From the NCBI RefSeq assembly GCF_900089955.1, contig NZ_FLQX01000145.1, forward strand, positions 1-64,000: a DNA stretch of 64,000 nt, given 5' to 3'. A program made the translations under genes and the position numbers. The notes below the pieces were generated by a model. That model was not told where the DNA came from. It worked only from the letters and a program-made list of their open reading frames with translations, and made no database searches. Position 1 is the first letter of the stretch, and each line of letters begins with the position of its first letter. The stretch is from Candidatus Accumulibacter aalborgensis (GTDB lineage: Bacteria > Pseudomonadota > Gammaproteobacteria > Burkholderiales > Rhodocyclaceae). Positions 31,178-41,219 of the stretch are shown in pieces.

Positions 31178-31750
31178 TCATGCCGAGCGCAGTTCGACCC
31201 GCTCCAGTTTTTTCTCGAAGCGCGACAAATCCTCGCGCAGCGCGTCGACCTGTGAGCAGAACGATCCGATCTCTAGGCGGCGCGCCAGCACGGATTCCTC
31301 CTCGCCGAAATACTCCGCTGCTGCCAGGGCCAGGTTTCCCGGGCCCGGCCATCGTCCCAGGATCTTCACCACCTGGAATGCCCGGCGAGCGACCACGTCG
31401 CCAAGAACCCGGGACAAGTCGTGCTCCACATCCCAGCGCAAATTGCGAAAAACGAAACCAAGGGTTTCCGCCAGATCGGCGGAGCCTGAAATCGTCATCG
31501 CAGAAAGCAGTGAGCGTCTGTCAGTCAGCGCACGTAGCGGGGCATCATCCGGAAGCCGTATGCTGACCGCTACCGGCGATCGAGCGTCCGCTGCTTCGAG
31601 CAGCCCCGCTTCAGATATCCTGACCACCCATTTCGAACTGCCGAACTCGACGCTCGCCGTTTGCCCGGCAACGCCGGCAAGCCGATCGCGCGCCCAGTCT
31701 TCCGCCGCCAGGACGTGATTGACAAAAGCCAGCGCCGGTCTGGTCAGCAT
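31178..31750 (-). CDS. ubiJ: Ubiquinone biosynthesis accessory factor UbiJ (SCP2 domain)
   Basis: The 190-residue protein has an N-terminal SCP2 lipid-binding fold (about 15-115, with ESSKWVVRI-like strands and a TISGSADLAETLGFVFRNL segment) and a C-terminal coiled coil that ends DLSRFEKKLERVELR. This is the UbiJ arrangement, which helps assemble the ubiquinone synthesis complex. It lies downstream of ubiE in the same orientation, with a Tim44-like gene between. The converging atp operon is separated by the palindromic terminator. Confidence 0.85.
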   Translation of the reverse strand: MLTRPALAFVNHVLAAEDWARDRLAGVAGQTASVEFGSSKWVVRISEAGLLEAADARSPVAVSIRLPDDAPLRALTDRRSLLSAMTISGSADLAETLGFVFRNLRWDVEHDLSRVLGDVVARRAFQVVKILGRWPGPGNLALAAAEYFGEEESVLARRLEIGSFCSQVDALREDLSRFEKKLERVELRSA

Positions 31751-31785
31751 CCGAATCAGCAGGACAAGGACGGGCCAATCAGGAA

Positions 31786-32688
31786 TCAGGAGAGCTGCTG
31801 AATACCGGCAACCACCCAGCCCTTGCCGCCTTCAACCGGCTTGGTGAGGTTCCAGACTTCGTCAAAGGGTGCCGCTGCCGCTCCCACCTCTTCGCGAATC
31901 ATGCCACTGAAGCGCACGCTGGCGACGTGTCGGCCAGCTTCGGTGACCAGCTCGATCAATTCGGCGTTCAGCGTCATGACATCCGTCTGCTGGGGGACCT
32001 TTCCTCTCTCGTCCAACTGCAACTTGATCTCGGCGAACAACTCGGGACCGACAAACTCACGAATGTCCTCGAGGTTACCGGCATCGTTGGCTGCCTGCAG
32101 ACGAATGAAATTCAGCTTGCCAATGCGCAGAAAGCCCTCGACGTCGAAGTCAGCCGGAATCCTCGCCACTGAAGCAGCCACGCCGGCAGCCGCTGGCGCG
32201 TTCACGTCAGGGGTGTCGAGCGCAGCAGCCGGCAGAACGGGACGGGTGTCGAACTGCGGCTGTGTCGACAGGCCAGGCCCACCCTGGCCCGCGTACTGAA
32301 AGGGTTCAGACGTCGGCGCCGGAGCCTTGCGCCGAAACAGAACCTTGAAAACGACAAAGGCAGCCATCGCCAGCAAGGCGATCATCAGCACGTTGGACAA
32401 ACCCTCGCCCATGCCGAAATGCGACAGCAAGGCAGCAATGCCAAGGCCGGCGGCGAGTCCGGCCAGCGGGCCCATCCAGTTGCGCTTCGGTGCGGCGGCT
32501 GGCGCTGCCGCCGGCGAAGCAGCGGGCGCCGCCGCTGCGCTCGCGGGTGGGGTGGCCGGCCTCTGGGCGACCGATTCCCTCTGCATGCCGGTCGACCTGC
32601 CTCCGCCCAGCCGTTTGGCTTCGGCGTCACCGACGACAAGGCCAAGGCTGAGCACACAAACGCTCAGCGCCACAAGAATTTTTTTCAT
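31786..32688 (-). CDS. Tim44-like domain membrane protein
   Basis: The 300-residue protein has a signal peptide (MKKILVALSVCVLSLGLVVG, mature from about AEAKR), an alanine/proline-rich linker, two close hydrophobic segments at about 65-105, and a C-terminal Tim44-like domain (about 160-300). The Tim44-like domain is marked by VEGFLRIGKLNFIRLQAAND and VRFSGMIREE. Bacterial members are of uncertain function and are often found in membrane-associated clusters. The ATG at 32688 is chosen because AGGAG lies ten bases upstream and the signal peptide starts there. It lies between ubiE and ubiJ, a possible link to the quinone-synthesis complex, but that is inference. Confidence 0.82.
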   Translation of the reverse strand: MKKILVALSVCVLSLGLVVGDAEAKRLGGGRSTGMQRESVAQRPATPPASAAAAPAASPAAAPAAAPKRNWMGPLAGLAAGLGIAALLSHFGMGEGLSNVLMIALLAMAAFVVFKVLFRRKAPAPTSEPFQYAGQGGPGLSTQPQFDTRPVLPAAALDTPDVNAPAAAGVAASVARIPADFDVEGFLRIGKLNFIRLQAANDAGNLEDIREFVGPELFAEIKLQLDERGKVPQQTDVMTLNAELIELVTEAGRHVASVRFSGMIREEVGAAAAPFDEVWNLTKPVEGGKGWVVAGIQQLS

Positions 32689-32705
32689 CACCTTCGCTTC
32701 TCCTG

Positions 32706-33446
32706 TCAAAACTTGAAACCACGATGCAGGGCGACGACGCCCAGCGCCAAATTGAAGTATTCGACTTGCTCAAGACCGGCTTGTTCCAGCAGACCTTTAA
32801 GCGCCTCCTGATCCGGATGAACCCGAATGGATTCGGCCAGATAGCGGTAGCTCGCCTCGTCGCGCGTGATGAGCTGACCAAGGCGAGGAATGACCTTGAA
32901 CGAGTAGAAGTCATAGGCTGGCGCCAGAGGCTTCCAGACGTGCGAAAACTCAAGCACCAGCAGTCGCCCTCCCGGCCGCAGCACGCGTCGCATCTCGGCC
33001 AGCGCCAGGTCCTTGTGCGTCATGTTACGCAGGCCGAAGGCCACCGTAACACAGTCGAAATAGTCATCCGGGAACGGTAGCTTCTCTGCGTCGCACTGCG
33101 CGACGGGGACGATGAAGCCCTTGTCGCTCAGCCTATCGCGACCGCGGGTAAGCATCGCATGATTGATGTCGGTCAACCAGACCTGACCGTCATTGCCCAG
33201 AATTCGCGCGAAAGCCAGTGCCAGGTCACCGGTACCGCCGGCCACGTCGAGGACTCGGCCCCCCCCGCGGACGCCACTCCTGGCGATGGCAAATGCCTTC
33301 CACAGGCGGTGGAGGCCGCCCGACATAAGATCGTTCATCAGGTCGTAGCGCTGGGCTACCGAGTCAAAAACGTCGGCGACACGCTGCGCCTTTTCGTCCT
33401 CGACGACCTCCTGGAAGCCGAAATGGGTAGTGCTTCTGTCGTTCAT
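32706..33446 (-). CDS. ubiE: Ubiquinone/menaquinone C-methyltransferase UbiE
   Basis: The 246-residue SAM enzyme methylates C2 of the quinone ring. It starts [19 protein letters not shown] at 33446, has the [17 protein letters not shown] segment, the SAM motif [15 protein letters not shown], and [17 protein letters not shown], all signatures of UbiE. An upstream in-frame start would add an unconserved leader. The DUF971 gene lies immediately upstream on the same strand, as in many betaproteobacteria. Confidence 0.96.
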   Translation of the reverse strand: MNDRSTTHFGFQEVVEDEKAQRVADVFDSVAQRYDLMNDLMSGGLHRLWKAFAIARSGVRGGGRVLDVAGGTGDLALAFARILGNDGQVWLTDINHAMLTRGRDRLSDKGFIVPVAQCDAEKLPFPDDYFDCVTVAFGLRNMTHKDLALAEMRRVLRPGGRLLVLEFSHVWKPLAPAYDFYSFKVIPRLGQLITRDEASYRYLAESIRVHPDQEALKGLLEQAGLEQVEYFNLALGVVALHRGFKF

Positions 33447-33478
33447 GAGTGCTGCCAATGGGAATGATTCGGCGAAAA

Positions 33479-33904
33479 TCAATGCGTCCCGCAACTGCCA
33501 TGCATTTTGGCGGGCATTGCCGGGAGGTCATCCGGGTCACGGCTGGCGCCATCCTGCTCCACGCGAACGAGGTAGGCCTGCCAGAGTTGGTCACGGTGCG
33601 TGCCCAGGTTGTAGAGCAGATCCCATGAGTACAGGCCACTGTCGTGGCCGTCCGAGAAAATGGGTCGGATCGCGTAATTACCCACGGACTCGATGCGGTC
33701 GATGCCGACGTCGCGCTTACCCACCTGCAGGACCTCCTGCCCGGGGCCATGGCCGCGTGCTTCGGCCGAAGGCGTGAACACACGCAGGAACTCGTAGCTC
33801 AGTTCGAAACGCTCATCGTCGCCGAAAGTGATCTCGATAATGCGCGACTTCTGGTGCAGCTTGATCTCGGTGGGGGTCTTCGTGTTCTCGTCCAGGCCAG
33901 CCAT
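33479..33904 (-). CDS. DUF971 (GBBH-like N-terminal) domain protein
   Basis: The 141-residue protein carries a single DUF971 domain: [41 protein letters not shown], then [27 protein letters not shown] with the usual cysteine/histidine-free beta fold of the family. The same domain lies at the N-terminus of gamma-butyrobetaine hydroxylase; stand-alone copies in bacteria lie near Fe-S or quinone genes. The start at 33904 ([14 protein letters not shown]) fits the family; the frame extends nine codons further up. It is followed by ubiE after 32 bp. Confidence 0.88.
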   Translation of the reverse strand: MAGLDENTKTPTEIKLHQKSRIIEITFGDDERFELSYEFLRVFTPSAEARGHGPGQEVLQVGKRDVGIDRIESVGNYAIRPIFSDGHDSGLYSWDLLYNLGTHRDQLWQAYLVRVEQDGASRDPDDLPAMPAKMHGSCGTH

Positions 33905-33963
33905 GAAAGTCTCTACGCGAAGTTGGGCCAAGTATCATAGCGCAAAACGCCGAGGCTGCTGTA

Positions 33964-35568
33964 TCAAACGACGATGAAGGTCACTCGCTCAAAATCCGGC
34001 CCTGCAGCGACAAGCCGCTGCAGCTTCACCTGGGCAACGCTGTCATGGTAGATCTGCAGCAGGCGTTCGGCATAGTACCAACCCTGCGGGATCACCAGTG
34101 TCTGCTCGACGCCGATCGCCGAAACCGCAGGCAGCAAGAAAGCGCGACTGTAAGGATCGCCATGCCCCGGCGTCTGCGGCATCGGGCGCGCCGCAATGGC
34201 CTGTGGTCGGCCAGGCAGCGCGGCGATGCCGGCGACCAGACCGCCATCCTGCTCCTGCCTCAACCAGACCAACTGAGCCAGAAAATGGGCGTTGCCGTCA
34301 TGCGGACAAAGCGACAACAACTGCCCTGGTGCCAGCTTCCTGCCCGCGTTTGACCGGCTGAGCCGGAAACCGTTGGCACACTGGTCGAGTACTTCCCAGT
34401 CATCAACTGCAAAGCCCAGTTGTGCCTGACGTACGACCAACTCGCGAGTCGGGTCGGCCATGTGGCGGAAGGCAAAGAGACTGTCGAATTCCTGACGCGA
34501 ATAGATGCGCGCGCTCTCCGGCTGGTTGAACTCCTTTCCGGAAACGCTGAAGTGAATGCCGGCCAAGCCCGAGCACACCTTCGAGATTCCGGACGCATTG
34601 TGGCGGCGGAAGCGGCGCGCTGCCCGCAGCAAGGACCACGGGCCGGCCAGTCGCCTGAGCAAGCGCTGACATTGCGCGGCTGTACAGTCTTCACCGAGGC
34701 CAAGCTGCGCTGGTGAAATCCTTTGCTGCAACTGCCGCCTCATCTCATTGATCTGCATCGTCAGGCGCGAAGGGTCGAGGCGACGCAGGTTTTCGGGTTG
34801 CAGGCACGCCGACGAGGCACACAGACCGGTGTCCCGCATCAGGTCGACGACATAGGTCGGCAGCGGCTCTCCCGGCACGGCGGTATGCATGCTGACCAGT
34901 GGTGACCAGTGGCTCGCCCAGCGCCGAACCAGGCCAAGCTCGCGAACGGACAGGCTGTAAGGCCCGGCAAGTTCGATCAGCAGCAGGCCGACGAAAGCGG
35001 CAGTGCAGTGCGTGCTACGGCCGAGGGGATCAAGAGAATCCGGAACAGAAAGCGTCGCCACGCCCCATTCTTCAGCGCTGGCGTAAAAGCCGTGCAGGTC
35101 CAGCCACAGTCCGCCCGGCAACTCCCGACGGGCGCGATGATGCTCGATGACCGCCATTCCCGTGTAGTAGATACAGCGATGCAGAATCAACGCCAGCCGT
35201 TCAGTCTGCGCACTATCGTCGGCGCTTTGCAACTGCGCACAGTGCGAGTAGGCACGGGCCGCCTTCAGCCAGGTGGTCACCACCTCCTGAAAAGCGGCTT
35301 CTTCGCTCGCGCCGAGCGGCAGCGGCTTGTTGATGTAGCGTCGGGCAAGATCTTCCTCTATGAAGCAGAGCGATATTCGGGTCTGTTCGAGAAGCTGTAG
35401 ATAGACGTCGGCTGCCGGAGGGGACTGCAGTAGACTATCCAGGAACTGGTTCATTTCAACCACCGCCTGTTGCGAATTGGCCAACGACAGGCCCGACAGG
35501 ATCCTGAAACCGGTTTGCAGGTCGGAAATTTTCATCGTAGCCGGAACCCTGGCAAAGACTGCGCTCAT
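33964..35568 (-). CDS. Conserved hypothetical protein with possible PilZ-like C-terminal domain
   Basis: The 534-residue cytoplasmic protein has a mostly helical N-terminal two thirds with no motif I recognise, and a beta-rich C-terminal third. The segment DQCANGFRLSRSNAGRKLAPGQLLSL (residues around 415-440) resembles atypical PilZ domains, but the classical RxxxR and D/NxSxxG pair is not clear. If it binds cyclic di-GMP it would join the GGDEF protein in the same signalling network; this is a guess. It is preceded by a HIT protein gene and followed by the DUF971 gene on the same strand. Confidence 0.6.
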   Translation of the reverse strand: MSAVFARVPATMKISDLQTGFRILSGLSLANSQQAVVEMNQFLDSLLQSPPAADVYLQLLEQTRISLCFIEEDLARRYINKPLPLGASEEAAFQEVVTTWLKAARAYSHCAQLQSADDSAQTERLALILHRCIYYTGMAVIEHHRARRELPGGLWLDLHGFYASAEEWGVATLSVPDSLDPLGRSTHCTAAFVGLLLIELAGPYSLSVRELGLVRRWASHWSPLVSMHTAVPGEPLPTYVVDLMRDTGLCASSACLQPENLRRLDPSRLTMQINEMRRQLQQRISPAQLGLGEDCTAAQCQRLLRRLAGPWSLLRAARRFRRHNASGISKVCSGLAGIHFSVSGKEFNQPESARIYSRQEFDSLFAFRHMADPTRELVVRQAQLGFAVDDWEVLDQCANGFRLSRSNAGRKLAPGQLLSLCPHDGNAHFLAQLVWLRQEQDGGLVAGIAALPGRPQAIAARPMPQTPGHGDPYSRAFLLPAVSAIGVEQTLVIPQGWYYAERLLQIYHDSVAQVKLQRLVAAGPDFERVTFIVV

Positions 35569-35607
35569 GATGCTTTCTCCTCGATGGCCGTCACGCGTCG
35601 CGACGTG

Positions 35608-36039
35608 CTAAGTCGTGCGCAGGGCAGCGATGATTCGCTCACCCAGTTGCCGCCCGTCGACCAGGCTTGGTGGCGTGAGCTGCACCCGTTGCGGTGCGGC
35701 CCAGATGGGATTGGGAAAATGCCTGTCGTCATGCCAGCGCGGGATCAGGTGCCAATGAACGTGTGGCGTCAGGTTGCCGAGACTCGCGAGATTGATCTTG
35801 TCCGGCTGATAAAGGGCGCGCAAGGCGGTTTCGACGGCAAACACCACGGTCATCAGTTGCATCCTCTCCTGGTGAGCGAGGTCGGTCATCTCGCTCAGAT
35901 GCCGGTGCAAGATCACTCGGCAGAAGCCGGGATAGTCCGGGTCCGCCACCATGACGACGCGACACAGCGCGTTCTCCCACACCACTTCACCCCCTGGCGA
36001 CGCACACAACTCGCACTCTTCCAACCGGTTATCGCTCAC
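35608..36039 (-). CDS. HIT-family nucleotide hydrolase/transferase
   Basis: The 143-residue protein has the histidine triad at HVHWHLIPRW near residue 95, preceded by the PGFCRVILHRHLSEM segment, as in bacterial HIT hydrolases that act on nucleoside phosphoramidates or dinucleoside polyphosphates. The GTG start at 36039 is chosen because AAGGAG lies seven bases upstream and the family sequence begins there (SDNRLEECELC); an upstream ATG adds an unrelated leader. Two cysteines in CELC may bind zinc. It is the first gene of a possible operon with the hypothetical protein gene. Confidence 0.88.
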   Translation of the reverse strand: MSDNRLEECELCASPGGEVVWENALCRVVMVADPDYPGFCRVILHRHLSEMTDLAHQERMQLMTVVFAVETALRALYQPDKINLASLGNLTPHVHWHLIPRWHDDRHFPNPIWAAPQRVQLTPPSLVDGRQLGERIIAALRTT

Positions 36040-36252
36040 TTTGAGACTCCTTGCTGATCGTCTGGCGCCGATGCGCCGTGTTGACCGACACGATAGGCCG
36101 GTCTGGCAGCGAGCGTTAGGAACTAGGTCACGGACGGAGCAAGGAAGCTCGGCAAGGCCTGGATGGCGTCGCCCGACCCGCAACTTGTGACAGTGCAAGG
36201 GGTTCCCACCCGCCGGTCGGCGTGCAGCCGCGCTGGACGACTGCGGTCGTCG

Positions 36253-39200
36253 CTACAGGAGGACGCGCTCGATACCGCCGTTGTTCGCCGTAGCGACGTA
36301 GCGCGCCATCCAGTCGTCACCGAGCAGACGTTTGACGATCTCGACGACGATGTAGTCGGCTTCGGTGCCCGCGTCGTCGTTGTAGCGCGACAGGCCCTGC
36401 AGACAGGAAGGGCACGAGGTGAGCACCTTGACCTCGCCTGTAAAGCCATCGGCGCGCAGTTTGCCGGCGCCCTTCTCGATCTCCTCCTGTTTGCGGAAGC
36501 GCACCTGCGTCGACACGTCGGGACGCGTGACCGCCAGCGTTCCCGATTCACCGCAGCAACGCTCGGAGAGATCGACCCCTTGCCCCATCAACTGGTTGAC
36601 CACCTTGATGCCGGGCATCGTGCGCATCGGCGCGTGACAGGGGTCATGGTACAGGTAGCGCGTGCCGCTGACGCCGTCGAGCCGAATGCCTTTCTCCAGC
36701 AGGTATTCGTGGATGTCGAGCAAGCGGCAGCCAGGGAAGATCTGCTCGAAGTGGTACTTTTCGAGCTGGTCCATGCAGGTTCCGCAGGAGACGATGACGG
36801 TCCTGATGTCGAGATAGTTGAGTGTGTTGGCCACCCGGTGAAAGAGCACGCGGTTGTCGGTGGTGATCGTCTGGCCCTGGTCGGCCTCGCCGGCAGCCGT
36901 CTGCGGATAGCCACAGCACAGGTAGCCCGGCGGCAGCACCGTTTGCGCGCCGATTTCGTAGAGGATCGCCTGCGTCGCCAGGGCGACCTGCGAGAACAGG
37001 CGCTCCGAGCCGCAGCCGGGAAAGTAGAAGACCGCGTCGCCGTCGTAATCGGGCGCGCTGACCTTGTGCGGATCGCGAATGATCGGCACGACTTTGTCGT
37101 CTTCGATGTCCAGCAGGGCGCGCGCCGTGCGCTTGGGTAGCCCGCTGGGCATCGGCTTGTTGATGAAGTGGATGATTTGTGCCCTGAGCTTTGGCGGGCC
37201 AAGGGTTGCCGGCGGCTGTCGGGTCTGGCCCTGGATCATGCCCAGCGATCTGGCCATCCGGTGCACCAGGCGTTGCGCCCGATAGCCCCAGTCGATCATC
37301 AATTTGCGGACCAGCTTGATCGTCGCCGGGTCCTTGATCGTCAGGAAAGCCATGGCGGCGGCTTTCGCCGGTACGAAACGCTTCTTCCCCTGTTCGCGCA
37401 GGAGATTGCGCATCCTGATCGAGACGTTGCCGAAATCGATATCCACCGGGCACGGCGTGACGCATTTGTGACAGATCGTGCAGTGATCGGCGACGTCGTT
37501 GAACTCGTCGAAATGCCTCAGCGAGACGCCGCGCCGGGTCTGCTCCTCATAGAGAAAGGCCTCGATCAGCAGCGAAGTCGCGAGAATCTTGTTGCGCGGT
37601 GAGTAGAGCAGGTTGGCGCGCGGAACGTGCGTTGAACAGACCGGCTTGCACTTGCCGCAACGCAGGCAGTCCTTGATCATCGTCGAGATATTGCCGATCT
37701 CCGATTGCTCCATGATCAGCGACTCGGTGCCCAGCAATGAAAACGAGGGCGTGTAGGCGTTGCTCAGGTCGGCTCCGGGCAGCAGCTTGCCCTTGTTGAA
37801 GCGTCCTTCAGGGTCCACCCTGGCCTTGTACTCGCGGAATGGGCGGATTTCGTCCTCGCTCAGGAACTCGAGCTTGGTAATGCCAATGCCGTGCTCACCG
37901 GAGACCACTCCGTCGAGCGCCCTGGCGAGCACCATGATTCGCTTGACGGCCGCATACGCACCTTGCAGCATCTCGTAATCGTCGGAGTTGACGGGAATGT
38001 TGGTATGCACGTTGCCGTCGCCGGCATGCATGTGCAGGGCGACAAACAGACGGCTGCGCAGAGTCTCCGCGTGGATCGCGCTGATGCGCTCGATCACCGG
38101 CCGGCAGACGACGCCGTCGAAGATGTCTTCCAGTTGAGGCTTGAGTTCGCTTTTCCACGACACGCGTATCGAATAATCCTGCAGGCGATGGAAAAGCGTG
38201 GGCGTGGACGCCCTGTTTTTCAGCACCCCCGCGTGCACGCCCAGAGCGGCGAACTGCGCTTCGGCTGCCGCCAGAGGCAGGTCGAGATTGTCGAACAGCC
38301 ACCGCCAGCGCGCGCGAACGCCGGCGACGACGTCCAGCGCGAGCGCACGCCGCTCGCCGATGAGCAGTTCGGGGTCCAGGTCGACCTCACCACGGTGCAG
38401 CGGCAGATCGCCCCGCAACAGTTCGCTCAGCGCGTCGCAGAGCGCCAGCTTGTTCGCTATCGACAGCTCGATGTTGATGCGCTCGATCCCGTCGCAGTAC
38501 TCACCCATCCGCGGCAGCGGAATCACGACGTCTTCATTCAGTTTGAAGGCGTTGGTGTGTCGTGAAATGGCGGCAGTCCGTGAGCGATCGAGCCAGAATT
38601 TCTTCCGCGTTTCGGCGTCGACGGCGATGAAGCCTTCGGCGCTGCGCAGATTGCACATGCGCACGACCTCTGAGGCCGCTGCCATCACGGCGGTCTCGTC
38701 GTCACCGGCAAGGTCGCCGATCAGGACCATCTTCGGTCGGCCGGCGGTTTCCGCCTTGCGCTTGGCTTTGGTGGCGTAGCCGACGGCGCGCAGATAGCGT
38801 TCGTCGAGGTGTTCGAGGCCGGCGAGCAGTACGCTGGCCTGCCGGCCGGCGCCGCCGGGTTTGAAGTAATCGGTGATCTCGACGATCGCCGGCACCGCTT
38901 CGCGTACCTGGCCAAAGAATTCGAGGCAGACGGTACGCGTGTGTGCTGGCATCTGGTGCAGAACCCAGCGGGCGGCAACGATCAGGCCATCGGTCCCTTC
39001 CTTCTGCACGCCCGGCAGACCGGCCAGGAACTTGTCGGTGACGTCCTTGCCGAGGCCGGCCTTGCGAAATCTCGAACCGGGAATGGCCAGGATTTCCGGC
39101 TGCCCGTAAATGGTTTTGCCATCTCTGCGGAAGCGCTTGATCTCGAAGTGCGCGACCTCCTGTTCGTGGATCTTGCCGAGGTTGTGATTGAGGCGCATCA

Positions 39201-40131
39201 CTTCCAGCACGTGCCCGCTCGGGTCGACCATCTTCCACCACGCCAGGTTATCGAGCGCGGTTCCCCACAGCACGGCTTTCTTGCCACCCGCGTTCATGGC
39301 CACATTGCCACCGATGCACGAGGCCTCCGCCGATGTCGGGTCAACGGCGAAGACGCGGTTCACAGCCGCTGCGGCCTCCGAAACGCGGGCGGTGACCACG
39401 CCGGCGCCAGTACGGATCGTCGCGCAGGGGTGGGCGCAACCGGGCAGCAGCACTTCTTCGACGACACTCATGTCGATCAGCTTCTCGGTGTTGATCACCG
39501 CCGAAAGCGGTGTCAGCGGGATCGCGCCGCCGGTGTAACCCGTGCCGCCGCCGCGCGGAATGATCGTCAGCCCGAGTTCAATACAGCCACGCACCAGCGG
39601 GCCGATTTCGTCCTCGCTGTCCGGGTGGAGGACGACGAAGGGGTACTCGATCCGCCAGTCGGTAGCGTCGGTCACCTGCGCGACGCGGGCCAGACCATCG
39701 AAAGCGATGTTCTCCCGGCGCGTGTGCCTGGCCAGAGTTTTCCTGACTTGAGCGCGCAGCTTCGCGGTGTCGTCGAAATGCCGCTCAAAACCAGTGACCG
39801 CCGCTTCGGCGGCAGTGAGCAGTTGTCCGACCTTGTCGTTGCCCTGGCGACGCTTTTCTATCTCCCGCAGTCGGTGGCGGAGCGCGTCTACCAGGGCCAC
39901 ACGCCGCTCGCGGTTGGCGAGCAGGTCGTCTTCCAGATACGGGTTCCGCTGCACGACCCAGATGTCGCCAAGAACCTCGTAGAGCATTCGCGCCGAGCGG
40001 CCGGTGACGCGCTCGGCACGCAGTTCATCCAGAAGCGACCAATTCTCCGCACCGAGCAGCCGAATGACGATCTCACGGTCAGAAAACGAGGTGTAGTTGT
40101 AGGGGATCTCGCGCAGTCGTGCGTTCATCAC
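36253..40131 (-). CDS. Large FAD-linked oxidase fused to Fe-S/CCG oxidoreductase (DUF3683 family)
   Basis: The 1292-residue protein joins an N-terminal DUF3683-type segment (1-90), an FAD-binding type 4 domain (about 165-320, with [15 protein letters not shown]), an FAD-oxidase C-terminal domain (about 480-790, [14 protein letters not shown]), two 4Fe-4S clusters ([11 protein letters not shown] and [16 protein letters not shown], about 865-945) and two CCG domains ([11 protein letters not shown] and [10 protein letters not shown]). This combines the GlcD and GlcF roles in one chain, so it probably oxidises a 2-hydroxy acid such as D-lactate or glycolate and passes electrons through Fe-S clusters to quinone. 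The substrate is not known. It diverges from the di-haem peroxidase gene. Confidence 0.9.
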   Translation of the reverse strand: MMNARLREIPYNYTSFSDREIVIRLLGAENWSLLDELRAERVTGRSARMLYEVLGDIWVVQRNPYLEDDLLANRERRVALVDALRHRLREIEKRRQGNDKVGQLLTAAEAAVTGFERHFDDTAKLRAQVRKTLARHTRRENIAFDGLARVAQVTDATDWRIEYPFVVLHPDSEDEIGPLVRGCIELGLTIIPRGGGTGYTGGAIPLTPLSAVINTEKLIDMSVVEEVLLPGCAHPCATIRTGAGVVTARVSEAAAAVNRVFAVDPTSAEASCIGGNVAMNAGGKKAVLWGTALDNLAWWKMVDPSGHVLEVMRLNHNLGKIHEQEVAHFEIKRFRRDGKTIYGQPEILAIPGSRFRKAGLGKDVTDKFLAGLPGVQKEGTDGLIVAARWVLHQMPAHTRTVCLEFFGQVREAVPAIVEITDYFKPGGAGRQASVLLAGLEHLDERYLRAVGYATKAKRKAETAGRPKMVLIGDLAGDDETAVMAAASEVVRMCNLRSAEGFIAVDAETRKKFWLDRSRTAAISRHTNAFKLNEDVVIPLPRMGEYCDGIERINIELSIANKLALCDALSELLRGDLPLHRGEVDLDPELLIGERRALALDVVAGVRARWRWLFDNLDLPLAAAEAQFAALGVHAGVLKNRASTPTLFHRLQDYSIRVSWKSELKPQLEDIFDGVVCRPVIERISAIHAETLRSRLFVALHMHAGDGNVHTNIPVNSDDYEMLQGAYAAVKRIMVLARALDGVVSGEHGIGITKLEFLSEDEIRPFREYKARVDPEGRFNKGKLLPGADLSNAYTPSFSLLGTESLIMEQSEIGNISTMIKDCLRCGKCKPVCSTHVPRANLLYSPRNKILATSLLIEAFLYEEQTRRGVSLRHFDEFNDVADHCTICHKCVTPCPVDIDFGNVSIRMRNLLREQGKKRFVPAKAAAMAFLTIKDPATIKLVRKLMIDWGYRAQRLVHRMARSLGMIQGQTRQPPATLGPPKLRAQIIHFINKPMPSGLPKRTARALLDIEDDKVVPIIRDPHKVSAPDYDGDAVFYFPGCGSERLFSQVALATQAILYEIGAQTVLPPGYLCCGYPQTAAGEADQGQTITTDNRVLFHRVANTLNYLDIRTVIVSCGTCMDQLEKYHFEQIFPGCRLLDIHEYLLEKGIRLDGVSGTRYLYHDPCHAPMRTMPGIKVVNQLMGQGVDLSERCCGESGTLAVTRPDVSTQVRFRKQEEIEKGAGKLRADGFTGEVKVLTSCPSCLQGLSRYNDDAGTEADYIVVEIVKRLLGDDWMARYVATANNGGIERVLL

Positions 40132-40204
40132 AAGCTCCCGGCCGCTGCCAAAGGGTGGATTCTAGCGTACCCTATGCACGCTTATCACCGATGGAGAACA
40201 CAAG

Positions 40205-41209
40205 ATGAAATTGACCTCCAGTAGCCGGCTTCTTGCTGCCGGCTTTTCCGTCGCCCTGGTCGCTTGCATCACGGCGCCCCAGGGTGATGCTGGCTACACC
40301 CGATCTTCCGCGCTGCCTGCACCACCCGACCCGCAGGATAACCCGACGACGCCCGGGAAGGCGGCGCTGGGCAAGCAACTGTTCTTCGACAAGCGCCTGT
40401 CCGGCGATGGCAGCATGTCCTGCCAGGGCTGCCACTACCGCCACCTCGGATGGACAGACGGGCTGCCGCTGTCGCGCAAGGTAGGCGGCGGAATGAACAC
40501 CCGCCATACGCCCAGCGTCTATGACACGGGCTACTATACTGCCTGGTACTGGGACGGTCGGGCAAAGACGCTTGAAGGCCAGGTCACGGCGGCCTGGAAA
40601 GGACAGATCGGCGCTGACCCGGCCAAGGCCGCCGCGGTCATCGCCTCCGTCCCCGGCTACCAAGCCACGTTTCAGCAGGTCTTTGCCGCCGAACCCAACG
40701 CGGACAACATTCCCAAAGCGCTGGCCGCCTTCCTGCGTACGCTCAACAGCGGCGAAGCGCCCTGGGACCGCTACACCGCCGGCGAGAAGAAGGCTGTCAC
40801 CGCCGATGCGGTCGCCGGTTACGAGCTCTTCACGGGCAAGGCCGGCTGTGCCGCCTGCCACACGCCACCGCTGTTCAGCGACAGCCTGTTCTACAACGTC
40901 GGCCTGGAAGCGGGCAAGACGCCGCCTGATCTCGGCCGCTATGCGGTGACCAAGGAGGCGAAAGACACGTCGGCCTTCAAGACACCAACGCTACGTTCGG
41001 TCGGCATATCCGGTCCATACTTCCACGATGGCAGCGTCGTCAGTCTGGACGGAGCGGTACGCTACATGGCCTCAGGAGGCAAGCCGGATGCCCACAAGAG
41101 CAGCCTGCTGGTGGACCGCAAGCTCTCCGAGAAGGAAATCGGCCAACTCGTTGCCTTCCTCAACACGCTGACCAGCGAGGAAAGCTTCGTCGACCCGACG
41201 CTGCCTTGA
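40205..41209 (+). CDS. Di-haem cytochrome c peroxidase/MauG-family lipoprotein
   Basis: The 334-residue protein has a lipoprotein signal (lipobox VALVAC, cysteine about residue 20). Two c-type haem sites, CQGCH near 76 and CAACH near 218, are spaced as in bacterial CcpA/MauG proteins. Conserved surroundings include GKQLFFDKRLSGDGSMSC, WDGRAKTLEGQ and TPTLRSVGISGPYFHDG. Such enzymes reduce hydrogen peroxide or oxidise protein targets in the periplasm. The last region lacks a clear methionine-loop signature I could assign, so peroxidase versus MauG activity is open. It diverges from the large oxidoreductase gene and converges on the kinase/RR pair. Confidence 0.88.
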   Translation: MKLTSSSRLLAAGFSVALVACITAPQGDAGYTRSSALPAPPDPQDNPTTPGKAALGKQLFFDKRLSGDGSMSCQGCHYRHLGWTDGLPLSRKVGGGMNTRHTPSVYDTGYYTAWYWDGRAKTLEGQVTAAWKGQIGADPAKAAAVIASVPGYQATFQQVFAAEPNADNIPKALAAFLRTLNSGEAPWDRYTAGEKKAVTADAVAGYELFTGKAGCAACHTPPLFSDSLFYNVGLEAGKTPPDLGRYAVTKEAKDTSAFKTPTLRSVGISGPYFHDGSVVSLDGAVRYMASGGKPDAHKSSLLVDRKLSEKEIGQLVAFLNTLTSEESFVDPTLP

Positions 41210-41219
41210 TCTCCCTGCT

